Of a stretch of DNA of 16,341 bases, positions 6,495 through 14,695 are shown piece by piece. The translations under genes were made by a program, and so were the position numbers. Each line of letters opens with the position of its first letter. Position 1 is the stretch's first letter. Location of the stretch: positions 1-16,341 of the forward strand of contig DASVBU010000024.1 of NCBI GenBank assembly GCA_036375695.1. The letters are read 5' to 3'. A model generated the notes under the pieces. That model was not told where the DNA came from. It saw only the letters and a list, made by a program, of their open reading frames with translations, and ran no database searches. Origin of the DNA: ZC4RG35 sp036375695. GTDB lineage: Bacteria; Actinomycetota; Acidimicrobiia; Spongiisociales; ZC4RG35.

Positions 6495-7423
6495 GCCGCG
6501 CCCGGATCCGCATCGCCGGCGCTCCGATCACGTGGGGTGTGTGCGAGGTGCCCGGCTGGGGCCATCAGATGGCGCCGAAGCGGGTATTGGCGGAGATGGC
6601 CGAGTTGGGCATCACGGCGACCGAGGCCGGACCCGACGGGTTCTTGCCCGACGACCCTGCCGGTTTGGCGCATAGGCTGCAGGAGCACGGCCTGAAGCTG
6701 GTGGGTGCGTTCATCCCCGTCGTCCTCCACGACGCGGCGCGCTGGCCCGGCGAACGAGAAGAGGCCGCCCGTCGTATCAGACTCATCGCGGCGGCAGGAG
6801 GCGAGGTGGCGGTGCTCGCCGCGGCCACCGGCACCGAAGGGTACGAGCGCTCCGCCGACCTGGACGACGAACAGTGGGCCCACCTGGCGAAGGCGGTGGC
6901 CGAACTCGGAGCGACGGCCGACAGCGAAGGAGTTCTGCTCACGATGCACCCCCACTACGGAACCGTCATCGAGACGGCCGAGCAGGTGGACCGCTTCCTT
7001 CGTGAAAGCGACGCCGCGCTCTGTCTCGACACCGGCCATCTCATGGTGGGAGGAGCCGATCCGGTGGCAGTGGCGAAGGCGGCCGGGACCCGGGTGCGTC
7101 ACGTCCACTTGAAGGACGTGGACTCCGACGTGGCCCGGAGGGTCCGTCGAGGCGAACTGGGCTACCACGAGGCAGTCGGCCAGGGTCTGTATCGGCCACT
7201 CGGCCGAGGTGACCTCGACATCCGCGCCCTGTTCGAGGTCCTCGATGCAAACGGGTTTTCAGGGTGGGTGGTCCTGGAACAGGACACGGTCCTGTCCGAG
7301 GAGCCCCACGAGAACGAAGGTCCCTACGAGGCAGCTGAGGCGAGTCTCCGCTACCTCGAAGGGGTGATCGGCACAACCGCTGATCACCAGAGCTGGGAAC
7401 GAGGAGGAACCCATGCGAAATAG
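6491..7423 (+). CDS. iolE: Inosose dehydratase-like TIM barrel (IolE-like)
   Basis: A xylose-isomerase-like TIM-barrel protein of 310 aa, most likely the dehydratase that turns 2-keto-inositol into the trihydroxy-dione used by IolD. GTG 6491 is chosen because it overlaps the iolG stop (GTGA), follows AGGAGG at 6481-6486 and begins at the first barrel strand. The opening IAGAPITWGVCEVPGWG resembles IolE proteins of actinobacteria. Likely metal-site residues are in HPHYGTVIE (153-161), CLDTGHLMVGG (Asp180, His183), HVHLKD (His206) and the late VVLEQD. IolH or IolI have the same fold, so the exact step is assigned partly by context: iolG precedes it and iolD is divergent. Its 3' end overlaps the binding-protein gene by 11 nt. 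Confidence 0.82.
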   Translation: MSRARIRIAGAPITWGVCEVPGWGHQMAPKRVLAEMAELGITATEAGPDGFLPDDPAGLAHRLQEHGLKLVGAFIPVVLHDAARWPGEREEAARRIRLIAAAGGEVAVLAAATGTEGYERSADLDDEQWAHLAKAVAELGATADSEGVLLTMHPHYGTVIETAEQVDRFLRESDAALCLDTGHLMVGGADPVAVAKAAGTRVRHVHLKDVDSDVARRVRRGELGYHEAVGQGLYRPLGRGDLDIRALFEVLDANGFSGWVVLEQDTVLSEEPHENEGPYEAAEASLRYLEGVIGTTADHQSWERGGTHAK

Positions 7424-8501
7424 ACGAATATGGCTGGTGCTCCTGGCGGTCGTGGCGTTGATCGCGACTGCCTGCACATCGGTCGACGAGGCGACTTCCA
7501 CCACCGGATCGGCCGACGGCGCCACAGAGACCACCCCCGCGGCCACCGACGGTGGAGCGGCGACCACCCAGCCGGCCACGACCGACACCGAGGCCGACGA
7601 CGGCGGGGACGACGGTGCCGTCGCCCAGCGCGACTACCGGTTCGTAGTCGTAACCCACGGTCAGTCGTCCGACCCGTTCTGGTCCGTGGCCGCCAACGGG
7701 GTCAACGCCGCTGCTGAGGACATGGGCGTGACCGTCGAGTACCAGGCGCCGGGAACCTTCGACATGGTGGAGATGGGCCAGATCATCGAGGCAGCCGTGG
7801 CTTCGCAGCCGGACGGCCTCGTGGTGTCCATCCCGGATCCCGAGGCTCTCTCCGGCCCGATCCAGGCCGCCGTCGACGCCGGCATCCCCGTGATCTCGAT
7901 GAACTCGGGCTCCGACGTCTTCGCCGACTTCGGCATCCTCGTCCACGTCGGTCAGACGGAATACGAGGCCGGCTTCCTCGCCGGCCAGGAGATGGCCGAA
8001 GCCGGTGTGACCAACGCCCTCTGCATCAACCAGGAAGTGGGCAACGCCGCCCTGGACCAGCGGTGCCAGGGCTTCACCGACGGCCTGGGAGGCGAGGTGG
8101 AGGTCATCCCGGTCGACCTGGCCGACCCGACCGGTACCCAGGCGACTGTCGCCGGTGCCATCTCGGCCAACCCCGATGTCAACGGCATCCTCGCCCTGGG
8201 CCCGACCGGTGCCCTGCCGACGCTGGCCGCGGTCCAGGAGAGCGGCGCCGACGTGGCGCTGGCCACCTTCGACCTGGCACCCGAGGTGCTGCAGGCCATC
8301 ATCGACGGCGAGATGCTCTTCGCCATCGACCAGGCGCAGTACCTCCAGGGCTACCTGCCGATCGTGCTGCTGACCCAGTACCTCGAGACAGGCGCCATCC
8401 CGCTGGGCTCGGTCGATAGGGTGATCCTCACCGGACCCCAGATCGTGACCGCGGAGACGGCCGCCGACGTGCTCGACGCATCAGCCGCCGGTCTGCGCTA
8501 G
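7413..8501 (+). CDS. Sugar (inositol) ABC transporter substrate-binding lipoprotein
   Basis: A 362-aa exported lipoprotein of the ribose/xylitol-type binding protein family (periplasmic-binding domain 4 type). The signal peptide is RNRR followed by a hydrophobic core and a lipobox-like LIATAC, with Cys21 the lipidated residue; Ala rather than Leu at -3 is slightly unusual. Residues ~22-70 are a Thr/Ala/Asp-rich linker that tethers the domain to the membrane. The binding domain begins at RDYRFVVVTHGQSSDPFW and continues with DGLVVSIPDPEAL, GIPVISMNSG, VGQTEYEAGFLAG and a late FAIDQAQYLQGYLP. ATG 7413 follows GAGGAGG (7401-7407) by 5 nt. Operon position points to inositol or a related cyclitol as ligand. 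A strong hairpin follows the gene. Confidence 0.9.
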   Translation: MRNRRIWLVLLAVVALIATACTSVDEATSTTGSADGATETTPAATDGGAATTQPATTDTEADDGGDDGAVAQRDYRFVVVTHGQSSDPFWSVAANGVNAAAEDMGVTVEYQAPGTFDMVEMGQIIEAAVASQPDGLVVSIPDPEALSGPIQAAVDAGIPVISMNSGSDVFADFGILVHVGQTEYEAGFLAGQEMAEAGVTNALCINQEVGNAALDQRCQGFTDGLGGEVEVIPVDLADPTGTQATVAGAISANPDVNGILALGPTGALPTLAAVQESGADVALATFDLAPEVLQAIIDGEMLFAIDQAQYLQGYLPIVLLTQYLETGAIPLGSVDRVILTGPQIVTAETAADVLDASAAGLR

Positions 8502-8508
8502 CACTCGG

Positions 8509-8540
8509 GAGTGGGGGGAGCTGCGAGGCTCCCCCCACTC
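8509..8540 (+). promoter_or_regulatory. Strong intercistronic hairpin after the binding-protein gene
   Basis: GAGTGGGGGGAGC (8509-8521) pairs perfectly with GCTCCCCCCACTC (8528-8540) around a 6-nt loop: 13 GC-rich base pairs. No T-run follows and the next ribosome binding site starts 8 nt later. It is probably a 3'-end stabilising or partial-termination element that keeps binding-protein mRNA in excess over permease mRNA. Confidence 0.75.
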
Positions 8541-8557
8541 AGACCACAGGAGGGCCT

Positions 8558-9628
8558 ATGGCAACCGTCGCTCCCCCGACAGAATCACCGCCCGCCGACG
8601 AACGGATACGCGAGGTCGGACTGTTGGGCCGGATCATGGTTCGGCCCGAGATCGGCGCCATCCTGGCTCTGATCCTCGTCTGGATCTTCTTCGCCATCGT
8701 CGCCTACGACAACAACTTCATCAGCATGCAGACCACGGCCGCCATCCTGAACCGAGCGGCACCGTTGGGGATCCTGGCCGTAGCGGTCGCCATGCTGATG
8801 ATCGCCGGCGAGTTCGACCTGTCGGTCGGCTCTCTCATCGGCTTCGGCGGCATGGCGATCATGCTCTTCGTCTCCTCGTCGTCCACTGGTGGGCTGGCCT
8901 GGCCGCTCGGCCCGGCGATCCTCGTCGCCCTGCTGATCACGGTGGCCGCCGGGTTTCTCAACGGCCTGCTCGTCCAGACCACGAAGCTCCCGTCGTTCAT
9001 CATCACCCTCGGCGCCTTGTTCGTGTTCCGCGGACTGGCCACGGCGATTCCCCGCACCATGACCAACCGCACCCAGTTGGGTGGGTTCGGCGACATCCCC
9101 GGCGCCGACATCCTGATCTCGATCTTCGGCTCGAAGATCGAATTCCTCGGCGGCCGATTCGACACCGGGATCCTGTGGTGGATCGCCGTCACGGCCGCCG
9201 CGGTGTGGGTACTGAACCGGACCCGGGTGGGGAACTGGATCTTCGGCATCGGAGGCGACGCCATTGCGTCCCGCAACGTCGGCGTGCCTGTCGCCGGCTT
9301 GAAGATCTCCCTGTTCATGTTCACCGCGTTGGCGGCGTTCTTCGTCGCCCTGCTCCAGGTGGCCTCCACTGGGACCGCCGACTCGCTGCGTGGTGAGCTG
9401 ACCGAGTTCTATGCCATCATCGCCTCCGTGGTAGGCGGCGTTCTGCTCACAGGAGGCTATGGATCAGTGATCGGCGCCGCCGTCGGCGCGCTCACCTTCG
9501 CCATGGTCCAGCAGGGGGTCATCGTGACCGGAGTCGACGGCGACTGGTTCAAGGTCTTCGTCGGCGTGATCCTGGTCCTGGCGGTGATCTTCAACAACTA
9601 CGTCCGCCAGAGGGCACAGAGGAGATGA
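8558..9628 (+). CDS. Sugar ABC transporter permease (RbsC/FrcC-like)
   Basis: A 356-aa polytopic inner-membrane protein with roughly nine to ten hydrophobic segments, belonging to the branched-chain amino acid/ribose permease family (BPD_transp_2). The family motif is seen at residues 84-91 as GEFDLSVGS, followed by a Gly-rich membrane helix. The loop around FIITLGALFVFRGLA and the late ASVVGGVLLTGGYGSVIGA are also typical. The first ~30 residues form a polar cytoplasmic tail. ATG 8558 follows AGGAGGG (8548-8554). It forms the channel for the binding protein upstream and is energised by the ATPase that starts 4 nt after its stop. Confidence 0.93.
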   Translation: MATVAPPTESPPADERIREVGLLGRIMVRPEIGAILALILVWIFFAIVAYDNNFISMQTTAAILNRAAPLGILAVAVAMLMIAGEFDLSVGSLIGFGGMAIMLFVSSSSTGGLAWPLGPAILVALLITVAAGFLNGLLVQTTKLPSFIITLGALFVFRGLATAIPRTMTNRTQLGGFGDIPGADILISIFGSKIEFLGGRFDTGILWWIAVTAAAVWVLNRTRVGNWIFGIGGDAIASRNVGVPVAGLKISLFMFTALAAFFVALLQVASTGTADSLRGELTEFYAIIASVVGGVLLTGGYGSVIGAAVGALTFAMVQQGVIVTGVDGDWFKVFVGVILVLAVIFNNYVRQRAQRR

Positions 9629-9632
9629 GCAA

Positions 9633-10496
<864 letters not shown>

Positions 10497-10501
10497 CGAC
10501 C

Positions 10502-11434
10502 ATGGGATACGAGCTGATCACGATGGGTCGGGTCGGCGTCGACCTGTACCCCGCCCAGATCGGGGTCACCCTCGATCGGGTCGAGCATTTCAATCGCTAC
10601 CTGGGAGGCACCGCCACGAATGTGGCCGTGGCCGCGGCTCGCTACGGCCATCGCAGCGCGGTCATCACCAAGGTGGGTGACGACCCGTTCGGGACCTACG
10701 TGCGCCGGGCCCTGCAGGAGTTCGGCGTAGACCCCGGCTTCGTGACCACCCATCCGGAGCTGCGGACTCCCATCGTGTTCTGCGAAGTCCAGCCGCCGGA
10801 TCACTTCCCGATCCTCTTCTACCGCCAGCCCACCGCTCCCGACGTGACCCTCACGACGGACGAACTGCCCTTTGAGGACATCCGGGCTTCCCGGATCTTC
10901 TGGACGACTGGCACCGGGCTATCGGTGGAGCCGAGTCGCACCGCCACGCTGGCAGCACTCGAAGCCGCCGAAGGGACCGTCATCCACGATCTCGACTACC
11001 GGCCCGCGCTGTGGCCCGATCCGAGTGAAGCCGGCAAATGGCAGCGTGAGGCGCTGCAGCGCGCCACGGTGGCGGTGGGCAACGTCGAGGAATGCTCCGT
11101 AGCCGTCGGCGAAGGCAGCCCCGAGGAGTTGGCCGCCCGGATCTTCGAACTCGGCGTCGAGGTCGTGATCGTCAAGCAGGGAGGCGAGGGTGTCACCGCC
11201 TTCGTCGGCGACCGCAAGGTGCACGCCCCGCCGGTGGTCGTGGAGGTCGTCAACGGCCTCGGCGCCGGCGACGCCTTCGGAGGCGCCGTGTGCCACGGCC
11301 TGCTCGAAGGCTGGGACTGGGGCGAGATCATCCCCTTCGCCAACGCCGCCGGCGCCTACGTCGCCGCTCAACTCGCCTGCGCCGATGCCATGCCCACCGA
11401 GGAACAGGTCAGGGAACTGATGGCGAATGCGTGA
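10502..11434 (+). CDS. iolC: 5-dehydro-2-deoxygluconokinase IolC (PfkB family)
   Basis: A PfkB/ribokinase-family sugar kinase of 310 aa that phosphorylates 2-deoxy-5-keto-gluconate, the step before aldol cleavage. N-terminal substrate-site sequence is GRVGVDLYP (9-17) and GGTATNVAVAAARYG (from 35). The C-terminal anion hole and catalytic base are in GAGDAFGG (254-261), with Asp257 as base. TKVGDDPFG and IVKQGGEGV are further family landmarks. ATG 10502 is 5 nt after the ATPase stop; no good ribosome binding site is close, so coupling with the ATPase gene is likely. In many Proteobacteria IolC is fused to a C-terminal aldolase-like DUF2090 domain. Here that domain is absent and a separate barrel gene follows. 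The last 26 nt overlap the antisense metallopeptidase gene. Confidence 0.9.
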   Translation: MGYELITMGRVGVDLYPAQIGVTLDRVEHFNRYLGGTATNVAVAAARYGHRSAVITKVGDDPFGTYVRRALQEFGVDPGFVTTHPELRTPIVFCEVQPPDHFPILFYRQPTAPDVTLTTDELPFEDIRASRIFWTTGTGLSVEPSRTATLAALEAAEGTVIHDLDYRPALWPDPSEAGKWQREALQRATVAVGNVEECSVAVGEGSPEELAARIFELGVEVVIVKQGGEGVTAFVGDRKVHAPPVVVEVVNGLGAGDAFGGAVCHGLLEGWDWGEIIPFANAAGAYVAAQLACADAMPTEEQVRELMANA

Positions 11435-11954
11435 ACGACCCCACAGCCCACGCTTGCACCACTGCCATCGCCTCATCGGTGATGACGATCGCCCGCAACG
11501 GGTCGGACCTGCCCGTCACCAGTGTGGCGACCGCCGTGGCGAACAACTCCGCCGGAGTCGACTCCCAAGAAGCCGCTGTGTCCCAGGTCGCGTCGGGGGC
11601 GAAACCCTGGGCGTCGAGAAAGGCCTCCCGTACTCCATCTCCCAAGCCGCACCCGAAGTCGATGTGATGGGCGACCTCGTGGGCGAGCGAGAACTCGAGG
11701 TGGGGGGCCGTCGCCGGCACTCGCAGCACGATCGTGTTGTCGGACACCCGGTATTCGGCACGGTCGTCGAGTTCCCAGGCGTGAGTGATGGTCAGACCGT
11801 CGAGGCATTCGGCGTGGGCGGGCAGCGCCGCCTCGATGCGTACCAGGGCCTCTTCGACCAGTTCTTGCAGGTCCGACGGTGTCCCTTCGGCGATGACCGG
11901 ACCGCCACCGCAGGCAACCAGACTCAGGGCCATCGCTACGAGCAGAGGACGCAT
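11409..11954 (-). CDS. Putative zinc metallopeptidase lipoprotein, antisense inside the iol operon
   Basis: A 181-aa protein with a short signal peptide ending in the canonical lipobox LVAC (Cys15) and a Gly-rich tether, so it should be exported and lipid-anchored. HEVAH at residues 92-96 (in LAHEVAHHID) is a zincin motif. Glu136, in WESTPAE about 40 residues later, is a reasonable third zinc ligand. Cys50 and Cys102 could form a disulfide. The family was not identified and its substrate is unknown. The gene runs opposite to its neighbours, overlaps the last 26 nt of iolC and starts 2 nt from the start codon of the next plus-strand gene. No clear ribosome binding site is visible for it. The lipobox and HExxH together make it unlikely to be a chance frame. 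Confidence 0.78.
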   Translation of the reverse strand: MRPLLVAMALSLVACGGGPVIAEGTPSDLQELVEEALVRIEAALPAHAECLDGLTITHAWELDDRAEYRVSDNTIVLRVPATAPHLEFSLAHEVAHHIDFGCGLGDGVREAFLDAQGFAPDATWDTAASWESTPAELFATAVATLVTGRSDPLRAIVITDEAMAVVQAWAVGSFTHSPSVP

Positions 11955-11956
11955 CC

Positions 11957-12856
11957 ATGACCATTCTGGACGAAGACCGCTACCGCACGTTGCTCGAGAA
12001 GAGGGCCTCTGATCCCGCCGCGGTGCGGGAGGCGGCCCGTGCCCGTGAGAGCCGCCCGCTCCTGGGTGACGACGGCAAGTTGGTGATCGTGGCGATCGAC
12101 CACCCTGCTCGCCGCATCATGGGCGTCGGCGACAACGCTCGGGCCATGGCCGACCGCCGCCTGGTCCTCGAGAACACGATCCGGGCGCTGCGACGGCCTG
12201 GCGTGGACGGGTTGTTGGCCACTCCCGACATCCTCGAGGACCTGCTGCTCCTCGGTGAGCTGGAGGGGAAGGTCCTGTTCGGCTCGATGAACAGGGGAGG
12301 TCTGACCGGCTCGGTGTGGGAGCTGGACGACCGCTTCACCGCCTACGACGCCGAGACAATCGCCGCGATGGGCCTCCATGGCGGGAAGATGCTGGTCCGG
12401 ATCCTCTACGAGGATCCCGGGACGATCGCCACGTTGGAGGCCTGCGCCCATGCCGTGACCGACCTCGCCCGGCGCGAGCTGGTGGCGATGGTGGAGCCGC
12501 TCCCCGCCTACCGGGACGAGTCGGGACGGGTGCGGATCTCGACCGACATGGACGACGTCGTCGACGCGGTAGCCATTGCTTCGGCGCTGGGGGCGACCTC
12601 CGCCTACACGTGGTTGAAGCTGCCCGCCGCCTCCGATCCCGAGAAGATGATGGCCGCCACCACGCTTCCCGCAGTGCTCCTGGGTGGCGACCCGGGCAAG
12701 GACGCCGAGGCGTTGATGGCGGCGTGGAAGCGGGCGATGGCGATCCCGAATGTCCGGGGCCTCGTCGCCGGACGGAGCCTCCTCTTCCCCGCCGACGGCA
12801 ACGTCGAGCGAGCGACGGACCAAGCGGTCGAAATCGTCCACGGAGGGAGCGGGTGA
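11957..12856 (+). CDS. Cgl0158-family (beta/alpha)8 barrel, probable aldolase of inositol catabolism
   Basis: A 299-aa TIM-barrel protein of the Cgl0158 family, named after a gene in the Corynebacterium glutamicum inositol cluster. The sequence resembles class I aldolases: VIVAIDHPARR (Asp48) ends an early strand, LFGSMNRGGL and GGKMLVRILYEDPGT follow, and AYTWLKLPAASD places Lys221 at the end of a late strand, where a Schiff-base lysine would sit. The likely job is cleavage of 2-deoxy-5-keto-gluconate 6-phosphate into dihydroxyacetone phosphate and malonate semialdehyde, the role of IolJ elsewhere; no other candidate is in the window. This is inference from position after iolC and from the fold. 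AGAGGA (11944-11949) precedes the ATG by 7 nt and lies inside the antisense gene. It overlaps iolB by 4 nt. Confidence 0.85.
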   Translation: MTILDEDRYRTLLEKRASDPAAVREAARARESRPLLGDDGKLVIVAIDHPARRIMGVGDNARAMADRRLVLENTIRALRRPGVDGLLATPDILEDLLLLGELEGKVLFGSMNRGGLTGSVWELDDRFTAYDAETIAAMGLHGGKMLVRILYEDPGTIATLEACAHAVTDLARRELVAMVEPLPAYRDESGRVRISTDMDDVVDAVAIASALGATSAYTWLKLPAASDPEKMMAATTLPAVLLGGDPGKDAEALMAAWKRAMAIPNVRGLVAGRSLLFPADGNVERATDQAVEIVHGGSG

Positions 12857-13698
12857 GCTGGCACCGACCCGCCGGAACGCTGGAGGCCGCCCCGGACCCG
12901 GTGCGGCTGACACCCAAGGAGGCGGGATGGGAGTACACGGGACTGCACGTGCTCTCGCTGGAGCCGGGCGAGCGGCGTCGGCTCCACTTCGATGCGGAAG
13001 AGGTCTTGATCATTCCCCTTTCGGGTTCCTACCGGATCGAATCGGACCCGTTGTCGACCGACCTCGCCGGACGGACCGACGTGTTCGGGCCGCTCACCGA
13101 CCGGGTGTATCTCGGGTGCGACGTCCCCTTCGAACTGGAAACGACCACTGGCGGCGAGGTGGCAGTGGCCACGGCCAGAGCGGAGGCCGGAGGCGAGGCG
13201 ATGTATCTCGACGCCGGTTCCACATCGGTGGAGCTGAGGGGGGGAGGCCAGGCGAGCCGCCAGATCAACGGTCTTTTGACCGCGGACGTGCCCGGACCCG
13301 AGCGCATCATCGTCGTGGAGGTGCTGACCCCGGCGGGCAACTGGTCGTCGTTCCCGCCTCACAAACACGACGAGTGGGGCGACGACGAGGTCCCGCTCGA
13401 GGAGATCTACTACTTCCGCATCGACGGCGACGAAGGCTTCGGATTCCACCGGACGTACACCGCCGACTCGTCGCACGACGAGACGGTGACGGTCAGAGAC
13501 GGCGACGTCTATCTGATCCCTCGCGGCTACCACGGGCCGTGCGTCGCCGCACCCGGATACGACATGTACTACCTGAACGTGATGGCCGGGCCGGAGCGGG
13601 CCTGGCGCATCTGCACCGATCCCGCCCACGCCTGGATCACAGCAGAACTGGAGTCGACGCCGATCGACCCCCGGCTTCCTGTGAGGAGGAGCGAATGA
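12853..13698 (+). CDS. iolB: 5-deoxy-glucuronate isomerase IolB
   Basis: A 281-aa bicupin enzyme that isomerises 5-deoxy-glucuronate to 2-deoxy-5-keto-gluconate, between IolD and IolC in the pathway. GTG 12853 overlaps the upstream stop (GTGA) and follows GGAGGG (12842-12847) by 5 nt; the first residues SWHRPAGTL fit IolB N-termini. The metal site is in the C-terminal cupin: FPPHKHDEW gives His170 and His172, LEEIYYFRI gives Glu184, and PRGYHGP gives His227. The family sequence GFHRTYTAD and the ending DMYYLNVMAGPERAW are also present. Length is close to the Bacillus protein (about 270 aa). Its stop overlaps the ATG of the ACT-like gene by 4 nt. Confidence 0.95.
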   Translation: MSWHRPAGTLEAAPDPVRLTPKEAGWEYTGLHVLSLEPGERRRLHFDAEEVLIIPLSGSYRIESDPLSTDLAGRTDVFGPLTDRVYLGCDVPFELETTTGGEVAVATARAEAGGEAMYLDAGSTSVELRGGGQASRQINGLLTADVPGPERIIVVEVLTPAGNWSSFPPHKHDEWGDDEVPLEEIYYFRIDGDEGFGFHRTYTADSSHDETVTVRDGDVYLIPRGYHGPCVAAPGYDMYYLNVMAGPERAWRICTDPAHAWITAELESTPIDPRLPVRRSE

Positions 13699-14069
13699 GA
13701 GACATCACGATCCTGATGGACACCACGCAGGGCCGACCGGCACGCTTGCTCGAAGCGCTGTTCGGCAGAGGCGTGAACGTCGACGCGGGCTGCTTGTTCC
13801 CGCGGACCGAAAGCCGAGTCATGCACATCGCCGTGGAGGATGAAGACGTGGAGAAGGTCCACGAGGTCGCGGCCGAACTAGGCGTGGCCGTGGCAGACGA
13901 CCGCGAGTGCGTGGTCGTGCCGCCGGGATTCCCTGGCGGCGTGGCGGCGATCGGATCCCGGGTCGCCGAGGCAGGCGTCACAGTCAACCTCGCCTATTTC
14001 GGCGCCTCAGGTCAGGTGGTGCTCAGCACGACCCAACTGGACAAGACGCGCGAGGCTCTCGGGCTCTGA
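13695..14069 (+). CDS. Small tandem ACT-like domain protein at the end of the iol operon
   Basis: A 124-aa protein built as two beta-alpha-beta-beta-alpha-beta units, the pattern of ACT domains. Unit 1 (about 1-70) is RDITILMDTTQGRPARLLEALFGRGVNVDAG and following; GRPARLLEAL is the ligand-loop-plus-helix seen in amino-acid-sensing ACT domains. Unit 2 (about 72-124) has PGFPGGVAAIGSRVAEAGVTVNLAYFGASGQVVLST (key parts GGVAAIGSRVAEAGVTVN). There is no catalytic domain. ATG 13695 overlaps the iolB stop (ATGA) and follows GAGGAGGA (13683-13690) by 4 nt, so it is translated with the pathway. It probably binds a small ligand and may regulate an enzyme of the locus. That role is inference and I know of no described function. 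Confidence 0.78.
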   Translation: MRDITILMDTTQGRPARLLEALFGRGVNVDAGCLFPRTESRVMHIAVEDEDVEKVHEVAAELGVAVADDRECVVVPPGFPGGVAAIGSRVAEAGVTVNLAYFGASGQVVLSTTQLDKTREALGL

Positions 14070-14092
14070 CCCCAGCGGCCGCCCCTCCTCGA

Positions 14093-14626
14093 TCACGAGC
14101 GGAGCGGAAACTCCGCTTGCACTTCCCAGGAGTCGATCTCCTGGGATCCCGCCATCAGCCAGACCCGATCAGCTCGAGCAGGGATGGGGAGCTCGGCAGC
14201 CACAGCCTCGGCCGCGGCCTCCATGTCCCTGCGTGGACAATTCTGGGCGATGGTGAGATGGGGGACGACCTCGTCGAATTCGCCCTCGTAGGGCGGGAAC
14301 TGTGGCCACTCGGCGAGCACCAGGTCGATCAGTTGCATGAACGGCTCCGCCGGCTTAGGTTCCGCCCACACCACGTCCGCGCCGAACCAGCGCACCCCGC
14401 TCAGTTCGTAGTCGAATCCGCTCACCCCAGAGAAGACGGCGTCCAGTTCGTCGATCAGGGCTCCGTCGATCTGCCCAGGCGGCACGAATGGATAGACGAG
14501 CGTCACGTGGGCGGGAATCCCTAGCCGACACGCCGGGTCCAATCGCGTTCTCCACGATCCGACCACCGATTCGGCCATCGGCACCGGAACCACCAGAGCA
14601 GATTCGGCCTCCTGTCGGACCGACAC
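14093..14626 (-). CDS. 2H phosphoesterase / 2'-5' RNA ligase family protein
   Basis: A 177-aa protein with the two HxT/S motifs that define the 2H phosphoesterase superfamily: His40-Val-Thr42 in PAHVTLVYPF and His123-Leu-Thr125 in VVPHLTIAQ. These would line one active site acting on 2',3'-cyclic or 2'-5'-linked nucleotides, as in ThpR/LigT. Many relatives have unknown substrates. The start is GTG 14626, preceded by GGGAGG (plus-strand 14631-14636) at 4 nt. The stop is 23 nt from the end of the convergent iol operon. An insertion sequence begins about 30 bp upstream of the start codon, so the gene's original promoter has probably been displaced. There is no obvious functional link to inositol use. 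Confidence 0.85.
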   Translation of the reverse strand: MSVRQEAESALVVPVPMAESVVGSWRTRLDPACRLGIPAHVTLVYPFVPPGQIDGALIDELDAVFSGVSGFDYELSGVRWFGADVVWAEPKPAEPFMQLIDLVLAEWPQFPPYEGEFDEVVPHLTIAQNCPRRDMEAAAEAVAAELPIPARADRVWLMAGSQEIDSWEVQAEFPLRS

Positions 14627-14655
14627 ACCACCTCCCGCGATCGCGTCCCGCCGTT

Positions 14656-14667
14656 TGGTGTAAGTAG
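14656..14667 (+). repeat. IS256 element inverted repeat, end downstream of the transposase
   Basis: TGGTGTAAGTAG, the exact inverted copy of 16014-16025. It lies 30 bp from the start codon of the 2H phosphoesterase gene. Confidence 0.8.
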
Positions 14668-14695
14668 GTGAATCTCTCAGCGATGCCGTCGGGGT

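Noticed and set aside
7363..7388. Inverted repeat GGTGATC ... GATCACC near the end of iolE
   Set aside because: Seven-base arms with a 12-nt spacer inside coding sequence; GGTGATC words are common in this GATC-rich DNA and nothing else marks it as an operator.
11427..11960. Plus-strand open frame filling the gap between iolC and the aldolase gene
   Set aside because: Its Arg/Gly-rich protein has no recognisable features, while the opposite strand encodes a lipobox and an HExxH motif.
12316..12852. Upstream extension of the iolB frame and of the ACT-protein frame
   Set aside because: The extended residues are Arg/Gly/Pro-rich and overlap the well-supported aldolase and IolB coding regions; the GTG at 12853 and ATG at 13695 have proper ribosome binding sites.
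14098..14117. Hairpin AGCGGAG / CTCCGCT at the convergent iol operon and phosphoesterase ends
   Set aside because: It lies inside the last codons of the phosphoesterase gene, is only 7 bp and has no T-run on either strand, so a bidirectional terminator is not supported.
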